DNA from: Proteles cristata cristata
Taxonomy: Eukaryota > Chordata > Mammalia > Carnivora > Hyaenidae
DNA length: 64,000 nt
Direction: 5' to 3'
Assembly: GCA_017311185.1 (NCBI GenBank)
Contig: JAESUZ010003901.1
Span: 496,001-560,000, forward strand
The first letter of the stretch is position 1. Every line of letters begins with the position of its first letter. Positions 22,909-36,895 of the stretch are shown here, piece by piece. A program made the translations under genes and the position numbers. A model generated the notes under the pieces. That model ran no database searches, was not told the DNA's origin, and worked only from the letters and a program-made list of their open reading frames with translations.

Positions 22909-25278
22909 CTGTGGAAGAAAGAACAGAAGAGCAGTCTTTGGAAATTTTATCTTCTTTCGTGCTTCAGGGAAATGTAATTATTTATCTTGTTTTCAGTAGT
23001 ACTTCCCAAACGACCTTATAAGGTTAATCAACTGGCCAAATTCAATAAATACGCCAGCACCCACAAGAACAGCACCGAGTACATCATATATAGTCCACAC
23101 ACTATTCACCCACACACACACACAACACACGTTATCTACAGGTACATGTATGTGACCACATATGGCAAGTTATGCAGTTGCTCTGAGTCAGGAATTCAAA
23201 GAAGTTTAATAATATGGAAAATCTCATTGTATAAAGATATACAAAGAAAACTGCCAACTATTCACTGCTTTTCCTCGTAAAAAACAAACTGTGGAAACTT
23301 GGTCGCTTGCCATTGGGGCCAAATGAGGAGAGCAGAAGATACAAACAGAAGACCCTGCTTCTGGAGAGCCGGGAGAGATGTGCGCAGAAAGCAGAGCCCA
23401 GGGCAGTGCTTATGCCCGATAACTCCCCGTCTTCCTGCCCCGGGAGGAAATCCCTCCCCGCCAGGTCTCTGGGCCTCTCCTTTCATCAGAACACACTTGG
23501 GGAGATAAGGAAATCCTGTACACAGGCAGGAAAATGACCAACGACCAGAAGAGCCAAAGTCTGGTATTTTGGCTTATGTCACAAGAACAATAAGCAACGC
23601 GAAGATCCTTCCTCCTCCACTCGCACGACCTCCTCCAAGCTCCAGGCCTTTCCCTCTTCAGAATCCCTGGGACACTCACTGCCTCCTGCATAGGCATGCT
23701 CTGCCTTGGCAATGAGTCCCGGCCATCCCACTGTCACTTACTGTGAGCTCTGTCCCCATCACTCTCCGATTCTAACAGCAACACAGGCTCTGGCACCCAG
23801 CTGGCACTCCTAAAACGTTTTTACCATAAACTAAAATACAGAAGACTAAATGTTGACACTACGTGTCTCCGCCTTGTTTGAAGTTCAAGGCAAGTATGAC
23901 GGGTCTATGAGGATAAAAAACAGAACAGTATTGCTTGTGGGGGAGGCAGATAGAATGTAAAGGGACACGCAGGAACTTTCTGGGCGATGGCAGGGCTCTG
24001 GGGAGTTGGTTACACGCGTACAGGAATTTGTCAGGACTTACCCGGCTGCAATTAAGATGTGTACAGATGCCCGCATATGATTAGATCGCAATAAAGAGAG
24101 ATTAGATGTTGACCTTCATTCAGCCAAATAAATAAGATGACCCAGTAGCACAGTGGGCAAATTACTACTTTGTATATGAACCGGATATAGGCCTCCGAGT
24201 AGGAGTAGTCGTGTGTGCAACACGCCCTGTCTTCCGGCCACTGCCGATTGGTCACGATGGAATCTTGGCCACCTTTCCCCACATCCCACCCCGATCACAA
24301 CTGGCTAGACCAGAAATGGGCGCCTGACTCTAGCTGGATCAATCAGCTCCTGTCTTTAGAAGTCACAAACAAAGACAGAGAAAAATAGATCAGTGTCTCC
24401 AATAGTTGAAATGGCTGCTTCTGGTCACATGTTTTGCGATTTGGATTGCAGAAGGCTGCACGTCCAAAGGAGGAAAAGTATGAAGTCAACTTAGTAAAAG
24501 GAGAAACGAGCTGAAGAGGGTCCAGATGAGGGTCCCTCGTGCCCAAAACAGAGCTATTTCCCTAGACTGGGGTTCTGTGAGGCAGACACCCCAGCATCCT
24601 TAGCAGAAACACGTTCAGGTGGCCTAAGTTGGTCTGAATTATGGCTGTGGTTTGCAGTCAAGCAGGTACCAAAATACTGCATCTGAAGAGACACCAAGAA
24701 GAATATCAAACACAGCCTCTTCAGCTAAGCACCATTAAACAAGGTTCACAAGGTAAGACTTTCTTTTGAGGTACCTGTATTATGAAAAGAAGTTCTAAAG
24801 CGTTCAAGTCCACAACCAAAATTAAAAGGGAGAGGGCAAGAAGACGAAAGCATGCAGGAACAGACCTTTAATGGTCGTATTTTGTAATTCCACATCTTAC
24901 ATCAAAATTTAACACTCTTCAAGGTAACATTTAAATGACTCTCTTGTAATATGTGGGTTCTTGGTTGCTGTTCATGATTACCTTCTTCTTTCCCAAACCT
25001 CAGAAGTTAAAAAATTTTTCATAATACAGACCTCTGTAGTTTGGAGCCATTTAAATCAAGTTACAAAAAATACCTAATGGCACAGAAAATGTTCGCAATA
25101 TAAGGTTAAGTGAAAGCCCTCTACAAAACTGATGAAGGCAGTTATGATACCAACTTTGTTGTAAAATCCCATCTAATCAAATCTCTAGATCCAACTACCA
25201 ATTTACAGGAAATACAGAGGAACATAAACACCACCCCAGGGGTGCACTAAGCAAAACTCAAGATGGCAGGCAAGGCTA

Positions 25279-25510
25279 TGGGGCGCCTGGGTGGCTTAGT
25301 CAGTTAAGCGTCCGACTTTCGCTTAGGTCATGATCTCGCGGTTCTGGGTTCGAGCCCCGCGTCGGGTTCTGTGCTGACTGCCAGCTCAGAGCCTGGAGCC
25401 TGTTTCAGAGTCTGTGACTCCCTCTCTCTCTGACCCTCCCCGGCTCATGCTGTCTCTCTCTCTCCTAGAAATAAATAAAAACATTTTTTAAAAAAATTAA
25501 AAAAAAAAAA
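25279..25510 (+). mobile_element. CAN SINE, young subfamily
   Basis: Diagnostic TTTCGCTTAGGTCATG and CTCCTAGAAATAAATA. Duplication GATGGCARGCAWGGCTA at 25262-25278 and 25511-25527, with two mismatches. Confidence 0.94.
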
Positions 25511-28209
25511 GATGGCAAGCATGGCTACAGACAATGACCCAGTTTCTTCTACGAATAATCTGCATGGGGGAAAAATAGAGATGAAGGATCACGGTATAAT
25601 TAAAGAGGTTTGAGAGATATATCCAGCAATCACAATGCATAGACCTATCTGGATCCTCACTCAAACAAACTGTTAAATAGACGTGTATCCCTGTGAAACT
25701 GAAAATGTGAACACTGACTAGATATCTGATGGTATTAAAATACCATCCATTTCTTTAGGCATAATAATGGTGGTGCAGAGGTTTGCTTATTTGCTTTTTA
25801 AGAAGCAGTAATTCCTAAACATGCTGGCCCACGCTCTCTGTTATCAATACACCAACCACAGTCTGGCTCCATCACTCACCCACAGTGTAGCTACTCTCAT
25901 TACCTGGTGGGTTCTTACCTCCAACATGGTGGGCCTGCCCCAGGCATGTGGACCAGCAGCTGCACTCCCGAGGAGCCGCGCATCCCATTGCCCTGTGCTA
26001 GGAGACCACCATCAGTTGACGGTCTCAAATCAGGGCTCAAGTGACCCACTTAGTGCCTATGACTCCTCACACCTGACTTCTATCCCAGGGAGCTGTCGTC
26101 CTCAAGTGCCCCAGGTACTCTGAGCTCCAGTTATGCCCTCAGCCCTCCACCCTCACCACTCGACCAAGGACTTTTCTCTCCAGATAGTTTATCTGGGCAT
26201 ATCACAGCATGGGGGCCATCTCAGCATGGCACCATCATTTAAAACAAGCAACAGAAGCTTATTAATGCTGATCCTCAGACCTGTACTACTAACACAAAAG
26301 AAAGTTTGGTTGACTATATTCCGTTACTTACTACAGGATGTTTTATGGATACATTTCACTACTTAAGTTCAACATATGGGATGAAGCCAAAGGAGTTATA
26401 ATAAGTTAAAGGCCAACTCCTTGGTAAGCATTAAATCTGCCTAAGGGTTCTGCTCCAGTTCCAAAGACAGGATAGGAAAAGCCAAGGCACTGGTAGATCA
26501 GGGCATCACGCAGTGCCCCGTCAAGTTCACCGGCCTTCATTCACGAGGATTACAAAGGGGTTAAACCCGCCAGCTACCTGTTACGGTTTTTTTAATAGAA
26601 TATGGGCACATTCTAAAACCCTTCAAATCAACTCCAAAGGTTGTGGGTCACAGATGCGCAGGCAGCTCAAAGAAGGACTCGGTGATACATGCTCTCTCTG
26701 TGTCCTCTCGTGAGAATGACGATACTCAAGGGCATAGAAGGTGGCCGTGAGTGGGAAACCCTAAAGGTTTTCTCTTCCAGCCAACCACCTAACCTGGAAA
26801 AGTCTAATTTTAATTTTGTGAAGTTCAAAATATATTAAAAATAGGCCAAGGTCAAAATGGAACTTACCTAGATACGAGCATTTTGAAACGCAGTATCACT
26901 TTCCTCGAGGACTAACATTAGCACTAGAATCTGCTTTGCACCCAGCTGACACATTCGGCAAGACTTAAGTGATCTCGTGGGATGTTTCAGTTGAAAATCG
27001 ATCATATCCAGGCTGAGAGAAGCCCATCCTTTCTTGGAAATCAAGTTCCAAAATCGGCACTTGACCTTGACAAGGTCTCTCTGTAATCACACCTTCTGTC
27101 TGGAACTCTGCCTCTTCTCTTTCCAAGCCATTCTCTTTCCCTTCCTGCCACGACAATGCTAAAATCTCCCACTTCCAAGATGAAATCAAGTCAATGTTAA
27201 GTTGAACACGCCGGCACTGCCTACGCACTAAACAATGTTGCATAATTTCCTCCAAGTAATACAGGAATTTGTTTTGTATGGTGTTTAGAGTATGTCTCAT
27301 TTGGTTTAACAAATGACTGTGAAACCAGGCTTAAGTTGGGCTGCTTATTAAAAAAGTCAACAAATTCCACAGACCACGAACATTTACTATTCAATAAACT
27401 GGAGGTAAAATCTATTCAATAAGTTATAAGCAACACGATGCAGCTTGGTAACATTTATAGGAGAAAACTAATAAAAACTCTAGGATGTTATTAAGACACC
27501 ATATAATCACAGGGCATCAAGATCAGACAATTTTATTTCTACAAACCCACAATATTGTCTGCTGAGATGAATGTCTAAGCTGCTTTCTCTACTGAGTTAA
27601 AATGTAACAGCTTAACTTTTCCCTTAATATTTTGACAAGTGTACACCCACTCACCTAAAACTCATTTTACGTTTTGTTTGCTGCTTATTCTAGCCATTTT
27701 TCTAGTGGACGGATTTTCTTTGAGATTCCAAGACCGTGTCAAGCTGAAAAAAAAAAGTCTTTCCTTAAAACCCAAACCTTGGAAACAAGTTTCTCTTTGC
27801 CAGGCTCTATTAAGTTATTTTAAAACAATAGCCTGATATTTTTCCAAAAGGTACTTAGAAAGGAAATGTGTCATTTCTTTCAGAGTTTACGTACAATTGT
27901 TTCAGACTTCTCCATGCTAACAGTACTTTTACATCCACCTCCTCTGCCCTCCTAGTTAGAGAAGCCAGGGACTTACACAGAGCTGCAGCGTTTTCCACGG
28001 ATAGATGAGAAAAGGTATTTCTATCAAGGACAGTAGTGTTACGTGTGCATCACCATATCGGCTGCACACCACTACCAACACTTTATTTGTCTGGCATTCA
28101 TCAGCAAGGTGGATGGTCTACTTATTTTCTAGACAAACAAAAAGCCAGAGTTGGACTGTGATTTGTATTTTAAATATTTCAAACTGTATGTGTTTAAAAA
28201 CGCAGGGGT

Positions 28210-28430
28210 GGGGCGCCTGGGTGGCTTAGTCGGTTAAGCGTCCGACTTTCGCTTAGGTCATGATCTCGCGGTTCGTGGGTTCGATCCCCGCATCAGGCTC
28301 TGTGCTGACTGCCAGCTCAGAGCCTGGAGCCTGTTTCAGAGTCTGTGTCTCCCTCCCTCTCTGACCCTCCCCTGCTCACACTCTCTCTCTCTCTCCTAGA
28401 AATAAATTAAAAAAATTTTTTAAAAATAAT
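28210..28430 (+). mobile_element. CAN SINE, young subfamily
   Basis: Young diagnostic bases present. Exact 14-bp duplication AAAAACGCAGGGGT at 28196-28209 and 28431-28444. Confidence 0.95.
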
Positions 28431-28769
28431 AAAAACGCAGGGGTAAGCAAGTGAACAACTGAAAACAATAAGATGCCATTTCCAGGGTTCTCATAATTTC
28501 GTGTCAGCACCGCGAATCACAATCAGCTCTCTGGAAACAATTTGTTCCATATGGTGAGAAAAACACTTCCCGCCTAGCACTGCTGCTAGTAATGCTACCA
28601 GCAGTAATGACAACGAAGTGATTTAGACCCTCCATGCTTGGCAACTGGTTCCGAAGACATTAGTTCACAGAAAAAAAAAATTACACATTAAAAAAAAAGT
28701 TCCTATGAGCATTATTCAAAGGAGTAAAAACTGATGGAAATGTTAAATAATGAAATAAATGGGCTCACG

Positions 28770-28852
28770 GCATATTAATTCAATAGCTCACATCATCATT
28801 ACAAATAGTTATGAAAACCATGGGTTCATGATAAGCTATTGAAGTAATATGC
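28770..28852. repeat. inverted repeat, 19-bp arms
   Basis: GCATATTAATTCAATAGCT (28770-28788) pairs with AGCTATTGAAGTAATATGC (28834-28852) at 18 of 19 positions across a 45-base loop. Confidence 0.85.
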
Positions 28853-29219
28853 TGACATAGTCATTGAAAATAGTTGCAAACACCAGGAATCCATGGGAAG
28901 TGTTTATGAACACTTTTTTTTTTTAAAGCATAATGTAAGATGACACACCTAACTTCTGGAACTGGGCTGCGCCGGACAGGCAGGGGAGGAAAAGGAGCAC
29001 ATCTGTGAGACAACCGAGACCTGCGGCTCCTTGCTGGGCTGGGGGTGGGGGTCCTGGAGTCCTGAGATTCAGTCAACTGCAGGGTCCCCCACCTCCTCTC
29101 AATAAGCAGAAGAAGAGCCAACAATTAAACAAGGAGGCATTCAAGGATGTATCTCGTGTGACTTCAAGACCGCCACCAAAATGTGAAGACTGTCCACTCC
29201 TTAAGAATGTGTCTGTTAA

Positions 29220-29445
29220 GGGGCACCTGGGTGGCTTAGTCGGTTAAGCGTCCGACTTTCGCTTAGGTCATGATCTCGCGGTTTGTGGGTTCGAGCCCCG
29301 CGTCGGGCTCTGTGCTGACTGCCAGCTCAGAGCCTGGAGCCTGTTTCAGTCTGTGACTCCTCTCTCTGACCCTCCCCTGCTCACGCTGTCTCTCTCTCTC
29401 TCCCTCCTAGAAATAAATAAAACATTAAAAAATTAAAAAAAAAAA
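29220..29445 (+). mobile_element. CAN SINE, young subfamily
   Basis: Starts GGGGCACCTGGGTGGCTTAG. Exact 14-bp duplication AATGTGTCTGTTAA at 29206-29219 and 29446-29459. Confidence 0.95.
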
Positions 29446-30695
29446 AATGTGTCTGTTAAATCATTCCCAGCAAGAGTAAACCAGGCTGAGGAGTCAAAGC
29501 GGCCTCGCTGAAGCTCCAGTATCAAGCGCAGGCACTAGAATCAGAGCAACTTCAGGTAGGGAGCAGCCACTTCTCTGTCTTTTGTAAGGCAGATCCTAAG
29601 AGGCTCTGGTCATCCCTCGCGGAAGGTTCTCCCTCTGAGACTGGTACTGTCCTCAACAGGAACGCGTGCCACGGGTGAGGCCTGGTGAAGTCTGGAGCGT
29701 GTCGCGCCCCCACCAAGTCTAGTCGGGGATCTGATGTGTCCGGGAGGTCAGTGCGGAGGGCCAAGGGCGCCCAAGAGCTCATAAGGAGACCCGGCCCAGG
29801 ACACGAGGGTTAGAGACACTGGGTGAACAGAGCCTTGAGAACGTCACTCCCCAGGAGGAGGGGGCACAGCCTCGTGAAGGAATCAGTTGCAGAAAGGCAG
29901 GAAAGAGAAGGCACCAAAAGGCACAGGGCCACTGGGCCTGACAGATACAGGGCAATCAATAAACCGTGCCCCCCAATAAACACGCGGCCCTGCCTGACCT
30001 CCTAGAAGTTCACAGCAGAGAACTGTGGGGGCAGACAGAGCTGCTCCCTGTATTCCAGACACACAGTCGGATTCAAGAAAGACCACTGTCGGTCGAGAAC
30101 ACGATGCCACAGGCTCACGGCAAAGATGACAGCCAAGACCTCCATTCTGTACTTAGGGAGACGGAAGGAGAGTCCAAGTCCTAAAATCAAACAAACCAAC
30201 ATCAATTTCTTCAGCTGTTTTATCCAATTGCATTGCTCTTTATCAGAGGATGTTGAAGATTCACATTTCAAAACATTACCAAAGTAAATAATTCAAAGCA
30301 AAGCAGCTTTACGTGATAAATAATAAGTAAAACAAGTTAAAGGGGAAAAAAAAGGCTTTTCAGAGAATTCCACATTTTATCCCCCAAAGCAGCAAGTAAG
30401 CCCTAAACAATAAGGAAACGTGAAGGATTAAATTACTTTTTTTTTTCCCTCCAAACAAATCCAGACTGTGGAAAAGCCTACATTTAACTTCAGAGCTCTC
30501 ACTTAGTTGAAAGAAATACTGACTTCTATGCTAAATAAGAACAGAGAGTCTTACAAAGTCTGTCTCGATTAAGACATTTTGTGTTTTCTGTTATATACTG
30601 TATTTTTACAATAAAATAAGCTAGAAAGAAAAAATGCTAATAGAGTCATAAGGAAAATAATTGATAGTGCCATACTATAAAAATATCCACATATT

Positions 30696-30911
30696 GGGGC
30701 GCCTGGGTGGCTTAGTCGGTTAAGCGTCCGACTTTTGCTTGGGTCATGATCTCGCGGTTCGTGGGTTCGAGCCCCGCGTCGGGCTCTGTGCTGACAGCCA
30801 GCTCAGAGCCTGGAGCCTGTTTCAGAGTCTGTGATTCCCTCTGTTTCTGACCCTCCCCTGCTCATGCTGTCTCTATCTCTCTCCTAGAATAAATAAAACA
30901 TTAAAAAAAAA
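30696..30911 (+). mobile_element. CAN SINE, young subfamily
   Basis: Young subfamily with small changes (TTTTGCTTGGGTCATG). Duplication AAATATCCASATATT at 30681-30695 and 30912-30926. Confidence 0.95.
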
Positions 30912-32140
30912 AAATATCCAGATATTAAGTGGCCCTGCACAGTTCAAAGCCATGTTGTTCAAGGAAAGGTCAACCGTACTTGCTGTTTTAAGCCACCGAA
31001 TATTAAAGTGGTTTGTTTCATAGCAAAACCAAATGATACAGTGCTATCTGCTCCAAAAATAGAATACTTTTGAGAATACTTAGGAGTCTGTCCTTAAACA
31101 TTAAAAATAAAAATAGCATTTGGCATGTACTGAGTACCAAGGATTTAAACGTACTGAATAAACAAATAAGTATGCTTCAACTTTTAACTGAAATACAGGA
31201 TCTGCACTTGACATCGATGTTAATTTGGATCCCAAGAAACTAAAGAAGTTACTGTAAAAGCTAAGTGAAGTTATTACTCTTAATTAATAAATACAGTCAA
31301 TAGTTTTCATCCTATTAAGGATTTTAACTCTGCACCTTCTTTTACTTTTCTACAGCAGATACACGAAAAGCAGACTAAACACCACAGGTCTGGTTAAGAA
31401 TGAAGTCTTATTCCAGGCAGACTGGTCTGTGATCTTCTCAAAGATATGCCTGATGATCAGAATAGGTAAAGAGGCTCCTTTTTTTTCTTCCGGTCCCTCT
31501 GATTCCCTCAAAGAGCTGATAAAATGCAAGTTAAAAATACAGTTTAGGAAGGCACCAAGTTGATAAGGCCTCATTTGCTTAAGTCGGACTAGAGGAGGAA
31601 AGAGGAGGAAGGCAAGGCAAGTCGAAGCACGGTTTTCCTTGTCAAAAGCCCAGGCTCTCAAACCAGAAGGCATCTTGTGGGACTGGTGATTAGTATCATT
31701 TTTTAACCTAAAACTCCATGAGAACACACATCTGGATCCAATACACTTTATTTTCCAGTACGATCACCTTGAAAATCATGCCTCCACTTTGATAAATAGA
31801 TTCAAAGAGCACACGAGAGCTTTGGCAAAATCACAAGGCCAAATTCTGTCTCGCCTGACACAGCAGCGTTTTGTAAAACAAGATCTCTCTTGAAAGCTCT
31901 CCCAAAAAAACCACCCTAATCATTCCCAAACAGCTAAATGAACGCAATTCAACCATCTTTACATTATAAACTGATACACCAGGATTATTCAATTAACCAA
32001 GTAAACACAAACTACAGAGGATTGCTGTTACAAATTACAAACTGAGCCCAAGGCCTGATTCTTTTAAACTCTTACAATAGTAACTTCGAGGAAATCTGAT
32101 TTTCTAGTCACTCTTACGTCTGCTGACACTACAGAATATC

Positions 32141-32361
32141 TTTTTTTTTTTTTTTTTTTTTTATTTATTTCTAGGAGACAGAGAGAGAGACAGTGTGAGC
32201 AGGGAGGGTCAGAGAGAGAGGGAGTCACAGACTGAAACAGGCTCCAGGCTCTGAGCTGGCAGTCAGCACAGAGCCCGACGCGGGGCTCGAACCACGAACC
32301 GTGAGATCATGACCTAAGCGAAAGTCGGACGCTTAACCAACTAAGCCACCCAGGCGCCCCG
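32141..32361 (-). mobile_element. CAN SINE, young subfamily, antisense
   Basis: Poly(T) start, ATTTCTAGGAGACAG and GCCACCCAGGCGCCCC end. Exact 15-bp duplication ACACTACAGAATATC at 32126-32140 and 32363-32377. It is in the same direction as WDFY1 transcription. Confidence 0.96.
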
Positions 32362-33806
32362 AACACTACAGAATATCTTGATAAACCACCAAACACCTCG
32401 GTTACCATCAGCAGAGGACATTTTTTTCTACTCTGACTACTCTCAGGGGCTACAGACACAACGCATAATGTTGGCAGCCTCCATGGGTTCTAGAACATTA
32501 GGATGTTAGCCTGCAAGAGAAAGAAGGATGTGGCCATCAGTGCAATCTGCTTTTATCAAATAAAGAGCAGTTTCCTTTCAGCCAAGTCTCTTGACCTCTG
32601 CCCTCTTCATTCCTGCTACAGAAAGAAGCCTTTCTCCTTTGGTAACAAAAGGGGAAAACACTAGATTTTTATTGAATTGACTATCTAAACGGAAAGGCAG
32701 GGAAATCGGCCTCTTTTTGCTTGCTAAGGATAATTAGAACGTCTGAGAAAAATTTAAATTTCCAGCCCCTTCCCCAGGGAAGGAATTCAGCTGCCCATGA
32801 TGATGACCCTCAGACACCTGATTTTGGCCGGGGCAGATTTCTATCCCCAGAGGAAGGGGACCCGGTGGCACCTCCACCAGCTCCCGGATGAAAAGCACCT
32901 CTCCAGAAGCCGCATGGCTGCTTTTCTACTCTTCCACCTGCAAATGTTTTCTTTTGCGCTCGAGGAACCATTCCCGCTGTTACCTGTTCACTCTAAGCAT
33001 CGAGATGATTTTTTGTGACCTCTGTGCTATCTAGAAGACTAGAAGACTCAGGACCAGCAGCAAGCTAGGCAGGATGCAATCCACGTAGGGACTGTGCGAT
33101 GCTTTCTTCAAAGAAACGAAACGAAAAAAAGTTCAAACTCTATCCCTCGCCTAGATGTCTTGAAACACAAGGTTAAACTCACCCCAGAGAAGCACAGTTT
33201 GAGGAACTAAGGAAGAGTGGCTTTGTTTCCATTTCTGTTCCATGCTTTATTCCTACCAGGTCTGTTTAGTGATTCACTCGTGCTAACATCTGAGACACCC
33301 CTGCACGCCCGCTTTCTTTCTGGGAGTCTAGAATTCTGTCAAGTGCTAGGCAGAGGGTGCCTACATGGCCAGCCCCCAATAAAAGCGTGGGTCCTGGGTC
33401 TCTAATGAGCTTGCTGGTAGACAATAATTTATGCATGCGGTCGTAACACCAGTGCACTTCCTGTGTGAGTCCACAGGGCAAGGACTCATGGAAGCTCTCA
33501 CTCTGATTTCCTCTGGGCTTCACCCCAGTCCTTTCCTTTCACCGATTCTGTGTCCTTTTGCTGTAATAAATCATGGCCCTGAGGATGACCATCTCCTAGT
33601 GAACAGGCGAACTGTGGGGTGATCTTAGGGCCCCCAAAAACAGCAAGGCAAAGATTTTATAAGGAATAACTAATGACTGACATGACTTGTAAATGACCAA
33701 ATACGGAAATGATGAGAAGGCATGACTCAAAGGCAGTTACAAGAACTTAGGTTTGTAAGTCACTCCGAAAACGGTATTGCTCTATTCATACAGGAAAAAC
33801 GATTTT

Positions 33807-33810
<4 letters not shown>

Positions 33811-33838
<28 letters not shown>
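33811..33838. repeat. (AC)n microsatellite
   Basis: About 14 uninterrupted AC units. Confidence 0.95.
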
Positions 33839-33841
<3 letters not shown>

Positions 33842-33939
33842 GCAGATATCTTTGGCTTTCGATGAGATTAAAGTAATCAAATGGGAAATAGTAATAGCCG
33901 ACATATATATGGTGCTTTTTCCGTGTTGGGTAGTGTTCA

Positions 33940-34120
33940 ATGTATTTTGCATATTAATCATTTGAATCTCAGAAAACCCTGCGGTAGATACTATTTCCAT
34001 TTTGCAGATGAGAAAACTATGGCACAGAAAGAATAAGCAACCCGCCCAAGGTCACACGGCTGGGGTTCAAACTCTGGCATTCCAGATCCACAATCTGTTC
34101 ATGACTACGCTATAAAAAGA
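33940..34120 (-). repeat. MIR, antisense
   Basis: CCATTTTGCAGATGAGAAAA, then GCACAGAAAGAATAAGCAAC and AAGGTCACACGGCTGG, is the antisense core of MIR. Confidence 0.85.
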
Positions 34121-35420
34121 ACACGAGCGTCACAACGAAGGGCCACTCTAACAGGAGAGGAGTAAATGCTTCCTCTTGTCTCACTCTTCACTTTTATTTT
34201 CTAACTCAAAGAGTCTACTTTTCGGCACTGCGTGACAACAAAAACACAGTAGTTAACACCCTGGTTATCTGTGTAAGCTAAAGACTTCCGGCGATGCCCA
34301 AATCAAGCTGTTTATTTAAAATGGTTTCCGTGCGAACGGTTAGTAAAGATGCAATTTTTCCCTCAGACCATCTTAACGGGCTTAGAAATGCCTAAAAGGA
34401 AAGAAGAGTATTAAACAGCTGGTATGACGATAACAAGAAAAGAAGATGCCACCAGAAATATGCTTAAAGTTGGGTTTCTGGCATTTTTATTGTTTACCAG
34501 CCTAAGCGCAACATCCTAAAATATTTCAAAACACACGAGCTCTGCCTCTGTTTGACTCAGGCCAAGCAAAATTTCTTCGCGCAGACATCAGTCCTCAATC
34601 GTGGCCTCCAGGCCCCTGACACAATGGCAGAAACACACTCCTTTACAAACGGTCTTACAAAATTAAAGACCACAGAACCCTAACTTATTTCTTAAGCTTC
34701 ATCGTGAAGGTGTTTTTGTTTGTTTTTTATTTTATTCCATCCTTCAACGGAGTTCCAAATTTTTGATGCAGTCCACAGCTAAAAAAGTTCAAAAGGCCCA
34801 TGTGTCCGGGGAATGGGTTTCCGCTGTCTCACCATATTTCAGCTCTAGTCTGAAAGCAGTCTCGTGTTCTGTTTCCACTCGCAGGAAAACGATGGCTGTA
34901 GCTCACATCCTTCAACGTACCGCTCGGATGACTGCCTTTATTTATACAGTTTCCTGACTAGAGAGACGATCATACTTGAGTCACTGAAGAATTTTTCTTT
35001 TTCAACTTTACATACGTATCATTCTTCTACTTTGCAGGCTCAAAAACTGCGAGTTCCAAAGTTCAGGCCACTGGGAACTGAAGAGTTTAGGGTAATGATT
35101 AACAACATCTACACGAACGCATACAAAAGATTAGGGCCATTTTCTGTTAACCCCGAAGGTCTCTGCCGGAACCACACCAGTGACTCCAGTATGATGGAAT
35201 TGAGCTCAGCATCCCACACTGGTCTAATAGTCAGAGGGGACTGTTTGCGTTAGCTTCCTCAGACACAGTTCCGCTTCAATGGGAAATAAACTCTCACATG
35301 TAACAAATGACGCCAGGCAAAAATAGATCCCAGAAACGGACACAAAAGAGGACCAAGTATAAAAGGCGTTCCCTCCCGGTGGGCCTACACAAGGAAGCAC
35401 GGCCAGTAACTTGCAGAACA

Positions 35421-35595
35421 GTGGTTCTCAAAGTGGGGTTCCTGGGCCACCAGCAAAAAACATCACTGGGAACCTTGAAGAAATGCAAATTCTTGGCTCC
35501 TCGCTGAATCGGAGCCCCTGGGGTGGGGCCGGGATACCCGTGTTTTAATGCGATCACCATTTGATTCTGATACATGCTCAAGTTTGAGAACCAGA
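35421..35595 (+). mobile_element. MER5A-like hAT-Charlie remnant
   Basis: Starts CAGTGGTTCTCAAAGTGGGG, includes GAAATGCAAATTCTTGGC, and ends AAGTTTGAGAACCAG, the MER5A pattern. Confidence 0.85.
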
Positions 35596-35615
35596 GAAGA
35601 AACTATATTAAGCCT

Positions 35616-35815
35616 AAACCAGGGTACCTCAGCCACGGCACCGCGGACATCTGGAGCCGGTACACCCCGGACTGCCTCGTGCACGAGAGATGAGGCACAG
35701 CACTGCTGGCCTCTACCCGCCAGATGCCAGCCATACCCTCGTACAGCCGTGACAACTAAAATGTCTCCAGATACTGCTCTATGAGGCAGTCACCCCTCAT
35801 CGAGAACCAGTTTTC
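35616..35815 (+). mobile_element. second hAT-type nonautonomous remnant
   Basis: Phrases such as CTGGCCTCTACCCGCCAGAT, CGTGACAACTAAAATGTCTC and a GAGAACCAG end match a common MER-class hAT fossil. The exact family was not assigned. Confidence 0.65.
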
Positions 35816-36165
35816 TAAACTGTCATAGGCCCACTGCAATGGGGTGTATCACCATGTGTTCTAGAAGGCTCCCAGCGGGGCCTGGGACAGCACCTGCAAA
35901 GGACACACACTGCTGTTTCCCCAGGAAAACAAATGAACACTCACGCTGCATGGGCTAGATGGAGATTACAAACAGTCTCATCTATTCAAGGCAAGTGGTC
36001 GCGCCAGTGAGTTTACAAACAAACAAACAGAAACCACTTTTGACTTTGAACATATACTGAATTTTGGAGCTACTGATGACGGAAGGGACTGTATTACCCC
36101 TCTCTTGGGGAGATGTGAGGACTGGATGCCGCCATATGCATGGGTTCAATTCTCTACCAACAGAG

Positions 36166-36360
36166 AGGAGCTTTTTTATTTTTAATTCAAATTTTAGTTC
36201 GTTAACATACAGCACAACATTGGCCTCAGGAGTAGAATTTAGAGATTCATCACTTACATACAACCCCCAGTCTGTCTCGCCCATCCCCCACCTCTCTCCC
36301 TCTGTCAATTCTTGTGGTGTCTCTCCCTCTCTCCCTCCCCCTCCCCACCCAGAGAGAAGG
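36166..36360 (-). repeat. L1 3'-end fragment, antisense, internally deleted
   Basis: TTCGTTAACATACAGCACAA, AGGAGTAGAATTTAGAGATT and CATCACTTACATACAACCC match the start of the L1 at 51.8 kb. Flanking AGAGAGGAGC and AGAGAGAAGG could be a decayed target duplication. Confidence 0.8.
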
Positions 36361-36379
36361 GACTTTTAAAAGGTTAGTT

Positions 36380-36895
36380 AGCTGTTGTTATTTCCGATGT
36401 ACAAATTCTGATCATGCCCCTTGCCTTGAAATCTCTGACTGCTCCTCGCTAACTGCAAGCTAAAGTCAAATTCCTAACAGTGGCATACAAGGAAGACCCT
36501 TCCGAAACGGGACACTAGGACCTTCCAGCCTTCAGTACTCTCTCCTACCATGACCACTCACCCTCCCTTTGCTGCGTCACCTAGAAGTGAAGGTGGCCCT
36601 TCGTTCCCTCCTAGTCTTTCCATCTGCCGCAACAGGGATGTGCGCCCTCCTCCCTTCACACAGCCCACTCCTCTATCCAGTGACAGCTCCTCTAGGAACC
36701 TTTCCTTGAACCTTGGCCCTCACAGACACGCTTTCCTCTGTCTCCCCAACACCCCGGAAGCCGAGAGCACAGGGCATCTCTCCACCCGTCTGTCCAACCC
36801 CTTTGGAAGCAGAGATTTTGGCATTACTGGTCTTTCTATCTCACAGGTCCAGCACACAGTAAGTGTCTAATAAATGCTTGTTGGATAAATAAGGG
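36380..36895 (+). repeat. L2 3' end, sense
   Basis: Runs from TCTGATCATGCCCCTTGCCT to CAGCACACAGTAAGTGTC and TAATAAATGCTTGTTGGAT, the typical L2 terminus. Confidence 0.75.

Noticed and set aside
25279..32361. Regularly recurring near-identical blocks that could suggest an array
   Set aside because: Each block is an independent SINE insertion with its own target duplication, tail and variable spacing, not a CRISPR-like or tandem array.
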